Positions 1 to 7,843 are shown, counted from the stretch's first letter. The stretch is DNA of 25,118 nt from Firmicutes bacterium UBA5559 (GCA_002425705.1 DIMT01000007.1:1-25118), one strand, 5' to 3'. The notes: generated from the sequence alone by a model not told the origin. A program made the numbers and translations.

Positions 1-129
1 AACGCCAAGGCGGCCCTGGAAATATCTGATTTTGCCTATGTTATGGAAATCGGTAAAATCACCCTGGAAGGACCTGGCCGTGAACTGCTGGGCAACGACC
101 AGGTTAAGAAGGCCTATTTAGGAGAATAA
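1..129 (+). CDS. livF: Branched-chain amino acid-type ABC transporter ATPase, C-terminal end (partial)
   Basis: Only the last 42 codons are present; the gene begins before the window and ends at TAA 127-129. The frame reads NAKAALEISDFAYVMEIGKI, then LEGPGRELL and a KKAYLGE end. This matches the conserved C-terminus of LivF-type ATPases, which energise uptake of branched-chain amino acids or amides at the cytoplasmic face of the membrane. The Walker and signature motifs lie outside the window. The next gene encodes a periplasmic-type binding lipoprotein of the same transporter class, which supports the call. Substrate specificity cannot be read from this fragment. Confidence 0.85.
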   Translation, partial: NAKAALEISDFAYVMEIGKITLEGPGRELLGNDQVKKAYLGE

Positions 130-152
130 ATAAGCCCTTACGAGGAACAACT

Positions 153-1385
153 ATGAAAACAATCAGCAACAAGGCAGGACTTGCCCTGACGTTTCTTCTG
201 GCACTGTCCATATTGATGCTTTCTTTCTCAGGCTGTCAAAGCTATGAAAATTTTAAAGAAGCATTTATTGACAAGGGAAGAAATTCGGAAGATACGGTTA
301 GAATTGCCGTGTACCAGCCCCTTTCCGGACCAGATGAAAAGCAAGGGAAACTGGAGCGGACAGGAATTGAAATCGCCCATAAAATGTTTCCCACAGCTTT
401 GGGGAAAAAGGTAGAACTGCTTTATTTTGACAACAAGTCCGATATTTATATTGCAGAGACTATGGTCCAGGAAATGGTAGACAAGCGGGTGGCCCTGGTT
501 TTAGGAAGCTACGGCAGTGTCAACTCCCTGATGGCTGTAGAGAAGCTGGAAGCGGCTTCCATACCTGCCATCACCATCACCAATACCAATCCCCTGGTCA
601 CCAGCTATAATCCCTTTTACTTTCGGGTTTCTTATACCGATGCCTTCCAAGGGGTGGCTCTGGCCAAATACGCTGCAGAAGGGATGCAGGTCACCGGAGC
701 TGCAGTGATGCGACCCATGAAGGATGACTTCGCTGCAGCCGTATCCAAAAGCTTTTCTGATAAGATGGTCCAGCTTGCCGGAGACCCGGCCGCTGTCCTG
801 CTCACCGAAGAGTACATCGGCGGTCAGAAGGATTATAAGGAAAGCCTGGAGAGGATCAGGGCTTCCGGAGCGCCGGTGGTATTCCTTCCGGCCAAGGGGA
901 AAGATGCTGCGGCGATTATTTCCCAGGCCGTGGAAATGGGCATGGAAGCTACTTTTCTTGGGACCGATCTGTGGGAGCGGGAAGAAATCCTGAAGCTGGA
1001 TCTGGAGCGAACGGGAATCCGAGTGGTATATTCCACTCTCTTCGATGCCAACCGGGCCATCAACCCCCTGTCCGAATCCTTCCTGCGAGCCTATCAGGCT
1101 GAATTCGGCGAGGATAAGGAACCGGAAAGCGCAGTTGCCCTGGCCTTTGATGCCTATCTCATCGGAATCGATGCCATCAACCGTGCGGGAACCGCCGTCA
1201 ACGGCGACGCAGTCCGGGAAGCCCTTCAGATGACCATGCAGTTCAAAGGAGCCTCCGGAACGATTTCCTTCGACGCCAATGGAGACCCCATTAAATCCGT
1301 AGCGATTAAAGGGATCATGAACCATAAAGCAGAAAGCATTTACACAGTTGAACCTACCTGGGTAGTTCAGACCGTACAGGAATAA
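153..1385 (+). CDS. ABC transporter substrate-binding lipoprotein, branched-chain amino acid (Leu/Ile/Val) family
   Basis: A 410-residue protein with a lipoprotein signal: a basic start, a hydrophobic stretch at about residues 9-25 and a lipobox ending S-G-C at Cys28, so the mature protein should be lipid-anchored outside the membrane. The rest fits the type I periplasmic-binding fold of LivJ/LivK. Visible hallmarks are the early VRIAVYQPLSG strand, the LGSYGSVNSLMAVEKLE segment and the NPFYFRVSYTDAFQG segment. GAGG lies upstream of the ATG. It follows the LivF-type ATPase by 23 bases, so it likely delivers substrate to that transporter. The ligand could be an amino acid, an amide or another small polar molecule; the sequence does not decide. 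Confidence 0.9.
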   Translation: MKTISNKAGLALTFLLALSILMLSFSGCQSYENFKEAFIDKGRNSEDTVRIAVYQPLSGPDEKQGKLERTGIEIAHKMFPTALGKKVELLYFDNKSDIYIAETMVQEMVDKRVALVLGSYGSVNSLMAVEKLEAASIPAITITNTNPLVTSYNPFYFRVSYTDAFQGVALAKYAAEGMQVTGAAVMRPMKDDFAAAVSKSFSDKMVQLAGDPAAVLLTEEYIGGQKDYKESLERIRASGAPVVFLPAKGKDAAAIISQAVEMGMEATFLGTDLWEREEILKLDLERTGIRVVYSTLFDANRAINPLSESFLRAYQAEFGEDKEPESAVALAFDAYLIGIDAINRAGTAVNGDAVREALQMTMQFKGASGTISFDANGDPIKSVAIKGIMNHKAESIYTVEPTWVVQTVQE

Positions 1386-1403
1386 AAATAAAGGAGTACA
1401 CAA

Positions 1404-1628
1404 ATGGAACAAAATATCAAAGCGGCAATTGAAAATATCCGACCCTACCTTCAGCGGGATGGCGGAGACATCGAATTCGTCGAATACACAGCGGAAAAGG
1501 TTGTGCGAGTTCGGCTTCAGGGACGATGCAACGGATGCCCGGGAGCCAGAATGACGCTGAAAAACGTAGTGGAGCGAGTCCTGCGGGAGGACTATCCGGA
1601 AATCGCCGGAGTGGAATCCGTTGACTGA
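1404..1628 (+). CDS. NifU C-terminal domain-like Fe-S scaffold/carrier protein
   Basis: A 74-residue protein made only of the NifU C-terminal (Nfu) domain. The motif RDGGDIEFVEY near the start and the CNGCPGARMTL motif (a CxxC pair, around residues 43-46) are characteristic. In this family the two cysteines of a dimer hold a labile [4Fe-4S] or [2Fe-2S] cluster for delivery to apo-proteins in the cytoplasm. AAGGAG lies 8-9 bases before the ATG. The gene sits 18 bases after the binding-protein gene and overlaps the next gene by 8 bases, so it is probably cotranscribed with neighbours that have no obvious Fe-S link. Confidence 0.9.
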   Translation: MEQNIKAAIENIRPYLQRDGGDIEFVEYTAEKVVRVRLQGRCNGCPGARMTLKNVVERVLREDYPEIAGVESVD

Positions 1629-2868
1629 TTCTATAAACAGAAAGAAAGTCATTCCGATTCTCCTGTTGACTCTGCTGGTAGCGGGGAGCATATTTGCTCT
1701 CCCGCTGTTTTTGCATCAGGGACAAAACACCCTGGGAGAATCGGGGAATGGGGCGGAAATGCCTGCTCCCCCGCCGAAGCCGGAGGTTCCCGTATCTCTG
1801 GAAATCGTTTGTGTAGGGGACATCATGGTCCATGAGCCTCAAATCCTGTCCCAATATGATAGTTCCACCGGGACCTATGATTATACCAACAACTTTCAGT
1901 ATGTAAAACCTTATATTGAGAAGGCAGATCTGGCTCTGGGTAACTTCGAAGGGACCTTTGGAGGAGCTCCCTATAAGGGGTATCCGGCCTTCAGCGCCCC
2001 GGATGAGCTGGCAACCGCCCTCAAAGGGGCTGGGTTTGATGTAATGATCACCGCCAACAACCACATAACAGACCGGGGACATGACGGTGTGCTGCGGACC
2101 CTGAATGTGCTGGAGGGCAAAGGCCTGGTGACTGCCGGCAGCCGGCGGGATCCATCTGATCCCCGGTATGCCCTGACCACCGTGAAAGATATTACCGTCG
2201 GGATTGTTGCCTATACCTACGAAACCTCTGGCAGCGGACCGGAAATCTATATCAACGGCAGCTTTATTCCCGAAAGGACCGCCGCCCTGCTCAACTCTTT
2301 CTCCTACAATCGACTGGAGGGAGATATGGCTAAAATCGGAGAAACCATGGCGGCAGCCCGGGAAGCCGGAGCTGAGCTGGTGATCCTGTATCTCCACTGG
2401 GGGGAAGAGTACCAGCGGACGCCCAACCAGTGGCAGCGGCAGATTGCTGAAAAGGCAGCTGCCGAACTGGGCGCCGACATCATTTTTGCTTCCCACCCCC
2501 ATGTGCTTCAGGAAATGAGCTTGATTCCCGGCCGAAATCCGGAACAGAAGGTTCCGGTGTTTTACAGCATGGGCAACTTCATCTCCAACCAGCGGCAGGA
2601 GACCCTGCAGAACCGGTTTACGGAACAGGGAATGATCGCCCGGGTAAATCTGGAATTCATGAAGAGCACGGGAGCCATCACTTCCCTTGGAATAGACGCT
2701 ACCCCCACCTGGGTGGACCGATATAAGCGGAACGGAAAAACCGTCTATGAGATCATCCCTCTGGATGACCAGCTGGAAACCAATCCGGCCCTGATGGAAT
2801 CCGGTCATTTGGAAAGGGCCCGGCAGGCCCGGGAGGAGATCCATGAATTACTTGGCATTACTCAGTGA
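1621..2868 (+). CDS. CapA-family (PGA_cap) metallophosphoesterase-like membrane-anchored protein
   Basis: A 415-residue protein starting at TTG 1621, which overlaps the preceding stop by 8 bases; a GGAG-like site lies just upstream. Residues about 10-32 form a signal anchor, so the catalytic domain should face outside. Family motifs of the bacterial capsule-synthesis CapA fold are clear: VCVGDIMVHEPQ, NFEGTFGG, ANNHITDRGHDG, LHWGEEYQ, FASHPHVLQ and FYSMGNFISNQ. These carry the Asp, Asn and His residues that form a binuclear metal site in calcineurin-like enzymes. CapA proteins act in poly-gamma-glutamate export or anchoring, but no other capBC-type genes are seen here. The real substrate is therefore unknown, and family membership is the firm part. 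Confidence 0.88.
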   Translation: MTDSINRKKVIPILLLTLLVAGSIFALPLFLHQGQNTLGESGNGAEMPAPPPKPEVPVSLEIVCVGDIMVHEPQILSQYDSSTGTYDYTNNFQYVKPYIEKADLALGNFEGTFGGAPYKGYPAFSAPDELATALKGAGFDVMITANNHITDRGHDGVLRTLNVLEGKGLVTAGSRRDPSDPRYALTTVKDITVGIVAYTYETSGSGPEIYINGSFIPERTAALLNSFSYNRLEGDMAKIGETMAAAREAGAELVILYLHWGEEYQRTPNQWQRQIAEKAAAELGADIIFASHPHVLQEMSLIPGRNPEQKVPVFYSMGNFISNQRQETLQNRFTEQGMIARVNLEFMKSTGAITSLGIDATPTWVDRYKRNGKTVYEIIPLDDQLETNPALMESGHLERARQAREEIHELLGITQ

Positions 2869-4369
2869 ATACAGAGATGAAATGACAGAAGCCCTCCAAG
2901 AGCTGATCCGGATTCCCAGTGTGGCAGGAGGCCCAGTGGAGGACCCCAAGGAAGGATACCTTCCCTTTGGTCCGGAAGTCCATCGGTGTTATCAGGCCAT
3001 GCTTTCCCGGGGAGCCCGGGACGGATTCCTGATTCGCAACGTGGATAATTATGGCGGTCATCTCGAATTTGGCGGTCATGGGCCTGAAAAATCCGATGAA
3101 CCGGACTTGTCTGGAGAAATACTGGGAATCCTGGGCCACCTGGATGTAGTGCCGGAGGGCAAGGATTGGGAAGGCGATCCCTTTGGGGGCGAAGAGAAGG
3201 ACGGAATGATTTTCGGGCGGGGGGCCACCGATGACAAAGGTCCTGTAATTGCGGCCTACTTTGCCATGAAAGCCCTGAAGGATTCTGGGTATCAGCCCGA
3301 GAGGCGGGTGCGCCTGATTCTGGGACTGGATGAAGAAACGAATTGGGATGGAATCCGGTATTATCTGGAACGGGAGGAAGCGCCAACCCTGGGATTCACC
3401 CCTGATGCAGATTTTCCTGTTATCCACGGAGAAAAGGGAATTCTGATTTTTGAAGTAGCCAAAAAGTTTGGAAAGACGACTCAAAAGGGTCTGGAACTCC
3501 GGTCCCTGACCGGAGGGAATGCGGCCAATATGGTGGCCGATTATGCCCGGGTTCTTCTTCGTGGTGAAGACTATGGAAAAGTACGGGAGATTCTGGAGGA
3601 ATACCGGAAAGAGACCGGATACCGGGTGCTGGCAAAAGGAATCGGTAAAAGCCTGGAAATCACAGCCCACGGGAAATCGGCCCACGGGGCCCGGCCGGAA
3701 CAGGGTCTGAATGCCATCTCCATCCTGATGGAAGTGCTGGGCAGACTGCCTTTGGTACAGGAAGACCTGCTGGAATTCATCGAATTCTATAACCGGCACA
3801 TCGGCTTCGAGTTGGACGGCCAGTCCTTTGGGTGCCGCCTGTCCGATTCGGTTTCCGGCCATCTGGTCCTGAACGTGGGGACCATGAAGGCAGACCAGGA
3901 GGCAGCTCGGATGGTGATCAATATCCGGTATCCGGTGACCTACACGGCGGAGGAAGTCTATCAGACCTTTCTGCCACTGTTGAACCGGCATGATTACGGA
4001 ATTCTGCGGATGAAGCATCAGCCTCCAATCTACTTTCCCGAAGACCACGTCATGGTCCGCACTCTGATGGAAGTGTACCGGAGGCAGACCGGAGACCTGG
4101 AAGCGAAGCCTCTGGTCATCGGAGGGGGCACCTATGCCCGGGCAACGGATAATATTGTTGCCTTTGGCATGAACTTTCCGGGGGAAGAAGAACTGGCTCA
4201 TCAAAAAAATGAACGGATTTCCGTGGAAAATCTGTTGAAGGCAGCGGCCATTTACGCCGAAGCCATCCACCTTCTCAGCGGGGGAGATTCAGCTGATTCC
4301 GCTGATTGTACAAAGAGCGATAACCAAAGTGAAGAGAGCAGAACACCGCCAGACATACGGCAGCCGTAA
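2843..4369 (+). CDS. pepV: PepV-like M20 family dipeptidase (Xaa-His dipeptidase type)
   Basis: A 508-residue zinc peptidase. It begins at ATG 2843 inside the end of the CapA-like gene (26-base overlap), with a strong GGGAGGAG site 5-10 bases upstream. M20 motifs are present: GHLDVVPEGKDW (His99, Asp101), GRGATDDKGP (bridging Asp131), LGLDEETNWDG (Glu164/Glu165) and a lid domain around residues 200-380 with the conserved SAHGARPEQG segment. Enzymes of this type remove N-terminal residues from dipeptides in the cytoplasm. Family members are usually about 465-475 residues. Here the conserved part ends near IHLLSG, and the last 28 or so residues are a low-complexity polar tail that overlaps the 3' end of the convergent fetB. 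Confidence 0.9.
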   Translation: MNYLALLSEYRDEMTEALQELIRIPSVAGGPVEDPKEGYLPFGPEVHRCYQAMLSRGARDGFLIRNVDNYGGHLEFGGHGPEKSDEPDLSGEILGILGHLDVVPEGKDWEGDPFGGEEKDGMIFGRGATDDKGPVIAAYFAMKALKDSGYQPERRVRLILGLDEETNWDGIRYYLEREEAPTLGFTPDADFPVIHGEKGILIFEVAKKFGKTTQKGLELRSLTGGNAANMVADYARVLLRGEDYGKVREILEEYRKETGYRVLAKGIGKSLEITAHGKSAHGARPEQGLNAISILMEVLGRLPLVQEDLLEFIEFYNRHIGFELDGQSFGCRLSDSVSGHLVLNVGTMKADQEAARMVINIRYPVTYTAEEVYQTFLPLLNRHDYGILRMKHQPPIYFPEDHVMVRTLMEVYRRQTGDLEAKPLVIGGGTYARATDNIVAFGMNFPGEEELAHQKNERISVENLLKAAAIYAEAIHLLSGGDSADSADCTKSDNQSEESRTPPDIRQP

Positions 4370-5054
4370 TGGCCACCATGATGGCGATTTGATAGAGGAT
4401 GGCCGTGGAAGGGGAGGTGCCGGACAAAATTTGACCCGTCATCATGCCAGGGAGGGCGATGATCCCCATGCCCAGCATGGAATTCATGGTGGGCAGCAGA
4501 GCGGTTTCTAAAGCCCGGTTTACATCCGGCAGCAGAATCTGTTTTGGGGAGGCACCCAGATTCAGCAGGGTTTCCATACGATTTCGGCCGGAGGTCAGGC
4601 TTTCATGAAAGGTTTTGAGAGCCAGGGTGATTCCGGTCATGGCGTTGCCAATGATCATTCCGGCCAAAGGGATGGTGTACTGGGGGTTGAAAAGGCTGAC
4701 CCCAATGACGATTTGAGTGAAATACCCCAGGATGAAGAGACCGGTCAGGGTCAGGGACAAAGAAACCGACCACCGGAATGAGCTGTTCAGCCAGGGGTTT
4801 TTTCGCAGGATTCGAGTAATGGAGAATATTACCATGGCAGCCACATAGGCAATCGTAAAAAGTGGATGAGGGTTCTCAAAGATGGCGGTAAGGATGAATC
4901 CGGCCAGGACCAGCTGGAGGGACATCCGAAAGGTTCCAAGGAGCAACAGCTTGGACTGACTGATCTTCGACTTCTTCATCAGGATCAGCACCAGGATCAG
5001 CAGCAGATAAATCAGGCTGAACTGGAGAATGTTCAGTTGGATGATCTCATTCAT
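4275..5054 (-). CDS. fetB: FetB/YbbM-type ABC transporter permease (UPF0014)
   Basis: A 259-residue hydrophobic protein with about seven predicted membrane segments, matching the usual length of the FetB (UPF0014) family. Family sequences seen are PLAGMIIGNAMTGITLAL, LLNLGASPKQILLPDVNRAL and a GIIALPGMMTGQILSG segment. The start chosen is ATG at 5052-5054 because a perfect AAGGAGGT site lies 7-8 bases upstream. A longer frame to 5141 would have no such site and would overlap fetA by 95 bases. In Escherichia coli FetAB is linked to iron export and oxidative stress tolerance; metal specificity here is inferred. It overlaps fetA by 8 bases, so translational coupling is likely. Confidence 0.87.
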   Translation of the reverse strand: MNEIIQLNILQFSLIYLLLILVLILMKKSKISQSKLLLLGTFRMSLQLVLAGFILTAIFENPHPLFTIAYVAAMVIFSITRILRKNPWLNSSFRWSVSLSLTLTGLFILGYFTQIVIGVSLFNPQYTIPLAGMIIGNAMTGITLALKTFHESLTSGRNRMETLLNLGASPKQILLPDVNRALETALLPTMNSMLGMGIIALPGMMTGQILSGTSPSTAILYQIAIMVAITAAVCLAVFCSLHFGYRSLYNQRNQLNLPR

Positions 5055-5703
5055 GGCTGCCACCTCCTTCCCCGGTAATCCGGCATCCTTCTCCGAAAAG
5101 GATTCGGCTTTCTGCATATTCATCCGCCAGCCCAGGATCATGACTGATCATGAGCAGGCTGATACCTTCCTTTTTACTGTATTCAGCAAGATTCTTTAAT
5201 AGAAGCCGGCTGGTGGTTGTGTCCAGGGCAGAGGTGGGTTCATCCAGGAGAAGTACCCGAGGTCTCAGGGAGAGAAAGACCGCCAGATAGACCCGCTGTT
5301 TTTCGCCGCCGGAGAAAGTGGTGCAGTCCGTATCCGGGTCCGCGACCAGGCAGCAGAGGGACAGAAAGAAATGAATCTTTTCCGTGTCTGGCTCCGGTAG
5401 TTCCCGAAATTGGTAAAATTGGCGGAAATTTTCCCGGATGGTTCCCGGGAAAAGGAAGACCGACTGACTGACCAGAGAAACTTCCCGCCGGTGGGTCAGG
5501 GGATCCAGTTCCCGAACATCCTGTCCCAGGTAAAGGACGGAGCCTTCCTCCGGATCCAGGGTGCCGTTAAGAATCCGGAACAGGGTGGATTTGCCGCAAC
5601 CGCTTGGACCGGTCAAAAAAGTGATTTTGTTTTCTTCCGTGATCATGTCCGGATAATGGATTCCGTTGACGGCCAGTCCCAGGGTTCTAAATAATTCCTT
5701 CAT
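5047..5703 (-). CDS. fetA: FetA/YbbL-type ABC transporter ATP-binding protein
   Basis: A 218-residue stand-alone ABC ATPase. The Walker A is GPSGCGKST (residues 32-40), the Q-loop Gln80, the signature FSGGEKQR (130-137), the Walker B LLLDEP (151-156), and there is a downstream SHDP switch histidine. All key residues are intact. The short length and the coupled UPF0014 permease downstream place it with FetA/YbbL. AAGGAG is positioned 6-7 bases before the ATG at 5703. The pair should form a two-gene operon read leftward from a promoter near 5751. It would hydrolyse ATP to drive metal (possibly iron) export. Confidence 0.88.
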   Translation of the reverse strand: MKELFRTLGLAVNGIHYPDMITEENKITFLTGPSGCGKSTLFRILNGTLDPEEGSVLYLGQDVRELDPLTHRREVSLVSQSVFLFPGTIRENFRQFYQFRELPEPDTEKIHFFLSLCCLVADPDTDCTTFSGGEKQRVYLAVFLSLRPRVLLLDEPTSALDTTTSRLLLKNLAEYSKKEGISLLMISHDPGLADEYAESRILFGEGCRITGEGGGSHE

Positions 5704-5750
5704 GGATGCTCCTTGCTTACAGGGGTAATGGAGTTTTAATGGATAAGACT

Positions 5751-5756
5751 ATTATA
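5751..5756 (-). promoter_or_regulatory. Possible -10 element for fetAB
   Basis: On the minus strand TATAAT lies at 5756-5751, about 47 bases before the fetA start. A consensus -35 at the usual spacing is not visible; the corresponding bases are a T-run. This makes it a plausible but weak promoter, back to back with the ribU promoter 27 bases away. No Fur-like palindrome was recognised here. Confidence 0.4.
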
Positions 5757-5782
5757 CATCCCTAAGGCAATGAAAAAAAGGG

Positions 5783-5811
5783 TTGCAAAGCTGCCTGGAA
5801 CCATCTATAAT
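5783..5811 (+). promoter_or_regulatory. Sigma-A-type promoter for the FMN riboswitch-ribU transcript
   Basis: TTGCAA (5783-5788) and TATAAT (5806-5811) are separated by exactly 17 bases. Transcription should begin about 7 bases after the -10 box, just ahead of the first helix of the riboswitch. Confidence 0.8.
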
Positions 5812-5825
5812 TATGGCGTAAGTAA

Positions 5826-5951
5826 TCTGTTTCAGGGCGAGGTGAAAGTCCTCACCGGTGGTAAAGCGCATGAAGCGACGAGTCCACGAGCGTAGCTGCA
5901 GAGCCGGTTAGATCCCGGTACCGACGGTATAGTCCGGATGAAAGAAACAAA
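5826..5951 (+). promoter_or_regulatory. FMN riboswitch (RFN element)
   Basis: The conserved RFN blocks appear in order: TTCAGGGCGAGGTGAAAGTC, then CACCGGTGGTAAAGC, GAGTCCACGAGC, AGAGCCGGTTAGATCCCGGT, ACCGACGGTATAGTCCGGAT and a closing GAAAGAAAC. GTTTC at 5829-5833 pairs with GAAAC at 5944-5948 to close helix P1. This aptamer binds flavin mononucleotide. It precedes ribU and a strong terminator, so FMN should switch off riboflavin uptake by premature termination. Confidence 0.95.
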
Positions 5952-5976
5952 GGTTGGCTTTTCACGTGCTGACGTG

Positions 5977-6005
5977 CCCCCTGAAACCTTTTTCAGGGGT
6001 TTTTA
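5977..6005 (+). terminator. Riboswitch-controlled intrinsic terminator
   Basis: The stem CCCCTGAAA (5978-5986) pairs with TTTCAGGGG (5991-5999) around a CCTT loop, followed by a run of five or six T. It lies 26 bases after the aptamer and before the ribU ribosome site, as expected for the expression platform of a transcription-attenuating FMN switch. Confidence 0.9.
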
Positions 6006-6072
6006 TATGCCATGAACCGGAAACAGAGCATCAACCGAGGGACTCGCTCCCAATCCAATGGAGGAAATAGAA

Positions 6073-6609
6073 ATGAATACCAATCCAAAAACCGTAAAAT
6101 TGACCAAGCTGGCCATGCTGGGGGCCGTATCCCTGGTATTGGTCCTGCTGATCCGAGTGCCTTTTCCGCCGGCTCCTTTCCTGGTATACGATCCGGCAGA
6201 CGTACCCATTTTCATCGCCGGATTCGCTTTCGGCCCCCTGGCCGGGCTGTCTCTGACCGTCATCGTCAGTTTTATCCAGGCCTTTGCCCTGGGGGGAGAC
6301 GGAATCATCGGCTTCTTCATGCACGTAGTATCCACCGGCGCCTTTGTGCTGGTATCCAGCCTGATTTATAAGAAGCACAAAACAAAGAAAGTTGCGTTGA
6401 TTGCCCTTCTTTGTGGTACAATTGTAATGACGGTCTCCATGGTGGCCTGGAATCTGCTCATCACCCCCTATTTCCTGGGCGTCCCCAGAGAGGCAGTCAT
6501 GGCCATGATGCTTACCGTCATCGTGCCCTTCAATCTGCTGAAGGCCGGCATCAATTCACTGATTACCCTCTTTACCTATAAGTCCATCGCCAAATTCCTT
6601 CATAAATAG
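6073..6609 (+). CDS. ribU: ECF transporter S component for riboflavin (RibU)
   Basis: A 178-residue integral membrane protein with about five to six hydrophobic segments and the S-component layout: an N-terminal KLAMLGAVSLVLVLL segment, a VYDPADVPIFIAGFAFGP segment typical of RibU, and a short basic C-terminus. The start at ATG 6073 is chosen because GGAGG at 6060-6064 is well placed; an in-frame ATG at 6058 overlaps that ribosome site. RibU binds riboflavin with high affinity and works with a shared energising module (EcfA, EcfA', EcfT) encoded elsewhere. The upstream FMN riboswitch independently supports the substrate. Confidence 0.93.
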   Translation: MNTNPKTVKLTKLAMLGAVSLVLVLLIRVPFPPAPFLVYDPADVPIFIAGFAFGPLAGLSLTVIVSFIQAFALGGDGIIGFFMHVVSTGAFVLVSSLIYKKHKTKKVALIALLCGTIVMTVSMVAWNLLITPYFLGVPREAVMAMMLTVIVPFNLLKAGINSLITLFTYKSIAKFLHK

Positions 6610-6656
6610 AAGGGAAGGGCCGGGCCCCGGGGAAGGAGGCTGCCCAGAGGAGTTTT

Positions 6657-7097
6657 ATGAAAAACAATGAGGAAGATTTCCGGAGCCTTTCCATCCGGAA
6701 TGAGGAAGAAACCAGAGCTTTTGGCCATCAACTGGCCAATCAGATGGAACCGGGCAGCGTGGTTGCCCTGATTGGAGACCTGGGAACAGGCAAAACAACA
6801 TTGTCAAAATATATTGCAGAGGGTCTGGGGATTACGGAAGTGGTCACCAGCCCTACTTTTACTATTGTCCAGGAGTATCACACCGGCCGACTGCCTCTGT
6901 ATCACTTCGATGTTTACCGAATCGGAGACATCAGTGAAATGGAGGAGCTGGGCTATGAGGAATATTTTTTCGGTGACGGCGTTTCCCTGGTGGAGTGGGC
7001 CGACATCATCCAGGAGCTTCTCCCGGAAGAGGCCCGGATTATCCGGATTGAGTACGGCAGGGAGCCGGAAGAAAGGATCTATCATTGCAACTTTTAA
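6657..7097 (+). CDS. tsaE: tRNA t6A modification ATPase TsaE
   Basis: A 146-residue P-loop protein with GDLGTGKTT (residues 40-48), the SPTFTIVQEY segment, HFDVYRI and LVEWADII, all typical of TsaE (YjeE/YdiB). TsaE is the ATPase partner that resets the TsaB-TsaD complex during threonylcarbamoyl transfer to A37 of ANN-decoding tRNAs in the cytoplasm. AGAGGAG precedes the ATG by a few bases. The gene starts 47 bases after ribU with no terminator between them, so some read-through from the ribU promoter is possible. It overlaps tsaB by 13 bases. Confidence 0.95.
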   Translation: MKNNEEDFRSLSIRNEEETRAFGHQLANQMEPGSVVALIGDLGTGKTTLSKYIAEGLGITEVVTSPTFTIVQEYHTGRLPLYHFDVYRIGDISEMEELGYEEYFFGDGVSLVEWADIIQELLPEEARIIRIEYGREPEERIYHCNF

Positions 7098-7843
7098 CCA
7101 TTGAAACCACCGGGGCCTCTGCCTCAGTGGCCCTGTCGGATCAGGAAGGAAACCTAACCCTGGAAATTTCCTCTGATCGGATGAATCATCTTCAGAACCT
7201 GATGACGATGATCCAGTCGGTGCTGGAAAAACGCTCATTGCAGATAGGCGATGTGACTGCTATTGCAGTATCGGAAGGACCGGGGTCTTTTACCGGAATC
7301 CGGATTGGCGTGTCCGCAGCCCGTGCTCTGGCTCAGGCCCTTTCCCTGCCGGTGATTCCCGTTCCAACCCTTCAGTCCTTTGTCTATCAGGAACCTTCCG
7401 GGGAGAATTTCATCGTTTCTCCCCTCTTTGATGCCCGGAGGAGCCAGGTCTACGCGGGTGCTTACCGGTTGGCCAATCCAGATGAGAGAGAAGAACTTGC
7501 CTCCGACGGCGGAATCCTGCCTGTAGTGGAAGGAAAAGCCTGGGATGTCCGGGAATACCTGGCTCGCCTGGCGGAAGAGGCAGACCGGGAGGTTCGCTTT
7601 TACGGAGACGGGACGGGGGCATATGAGAAGGAAATCATGGAATGCATAGAAACCCTTGCTGGTCGAGGCATCCGTGGGTCCATCGCGAAACCGGAGCACC
7701 GCTTCCAACGGGCGGATTCGGTGGGCATGCTGGGGATGGAGCGGATGATTGCCGGAAAGATGGTAAACTACGGTCAGGTCAAACCGGTCTATATGCGCAA
7801 GGCAGAAGCGGAACGGAAGTTGGAGGAAGCATGTCAGAAATGA
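7085..7843 (+). CDS. tsaB: tRNA t6A modification protein TsaB
   Basis: A 252-residue ASKHA-fold protein that begins at TTG 7085 inside tsaE, with GAAAGGA nearby. The N-terminal LLTIETTGASASVAL strand-loop and the SEGPGSFTGIRIGVSAARAL motif identify TsaB (YeaZ/YdiC). It is the non-catalytic scaffold that dimerises with TsaD and recruits TsaE. The degenerate active site with respect to TsaD is normal for the family. Overlaps with tsaE upstream and rimI downstream (13 bases each) imply translational coupling, useful for making complex subunits in fixed ratio. Confidence 0.94.
   Translation: MQLLTIETTGASASVALSDQEGNLTLEISSDRMNHLQNLMTMIQSVLEKRSLQIGDVTAIAVSEGPGSFTGIRIGVSAARALAQALSLPVIPVPTLQSFVYQEPSGENFIVSPLFDARRSQVYAGAYRLANPDEREELASDGGILPVVEGKAWDVREYLARLAEEADREVRFYGDGTGAYEKEIMECIETLAGRGIRGSIAKPEHRFQRADSVGMLGMERMIAGKMVNYGQVKPVYMRKAEAERKLEEACQK

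Noticed and set aside
1417..2844. Long open reading frame on the minus strand opposite the NifU-like and CapA genes
   Set aside because: The translation has no recognisable domain, is rich in Gly, Pro, His and Phe in a pattern typical of antisense frames in this composition, and lies entirely opposite well-supported genes. The similar long antisense frames at 501-1691, 2858-4270, 9978-11222 and 22057-23427 were rejected for the same reason.
5055..5141. Longer N-terminus for fetB
   Set aside because: The extra 29 residues lie inside fetA, lack a ribosome site, and the family normally begins where the ATG at 5054 begins.
6058..6072. Upstream in-frame ATG for ribU
   Set aside because: It would overlap the GGAGG ribosome site that serves ATG 6073, and the extra residues are not typical of RibU.
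7642..7830. Upstream extension of rimI
   Set aside because: The reading frame is open but lies inside tsaB; the GNAT domain starts at 7831, right after a GGAGG site.
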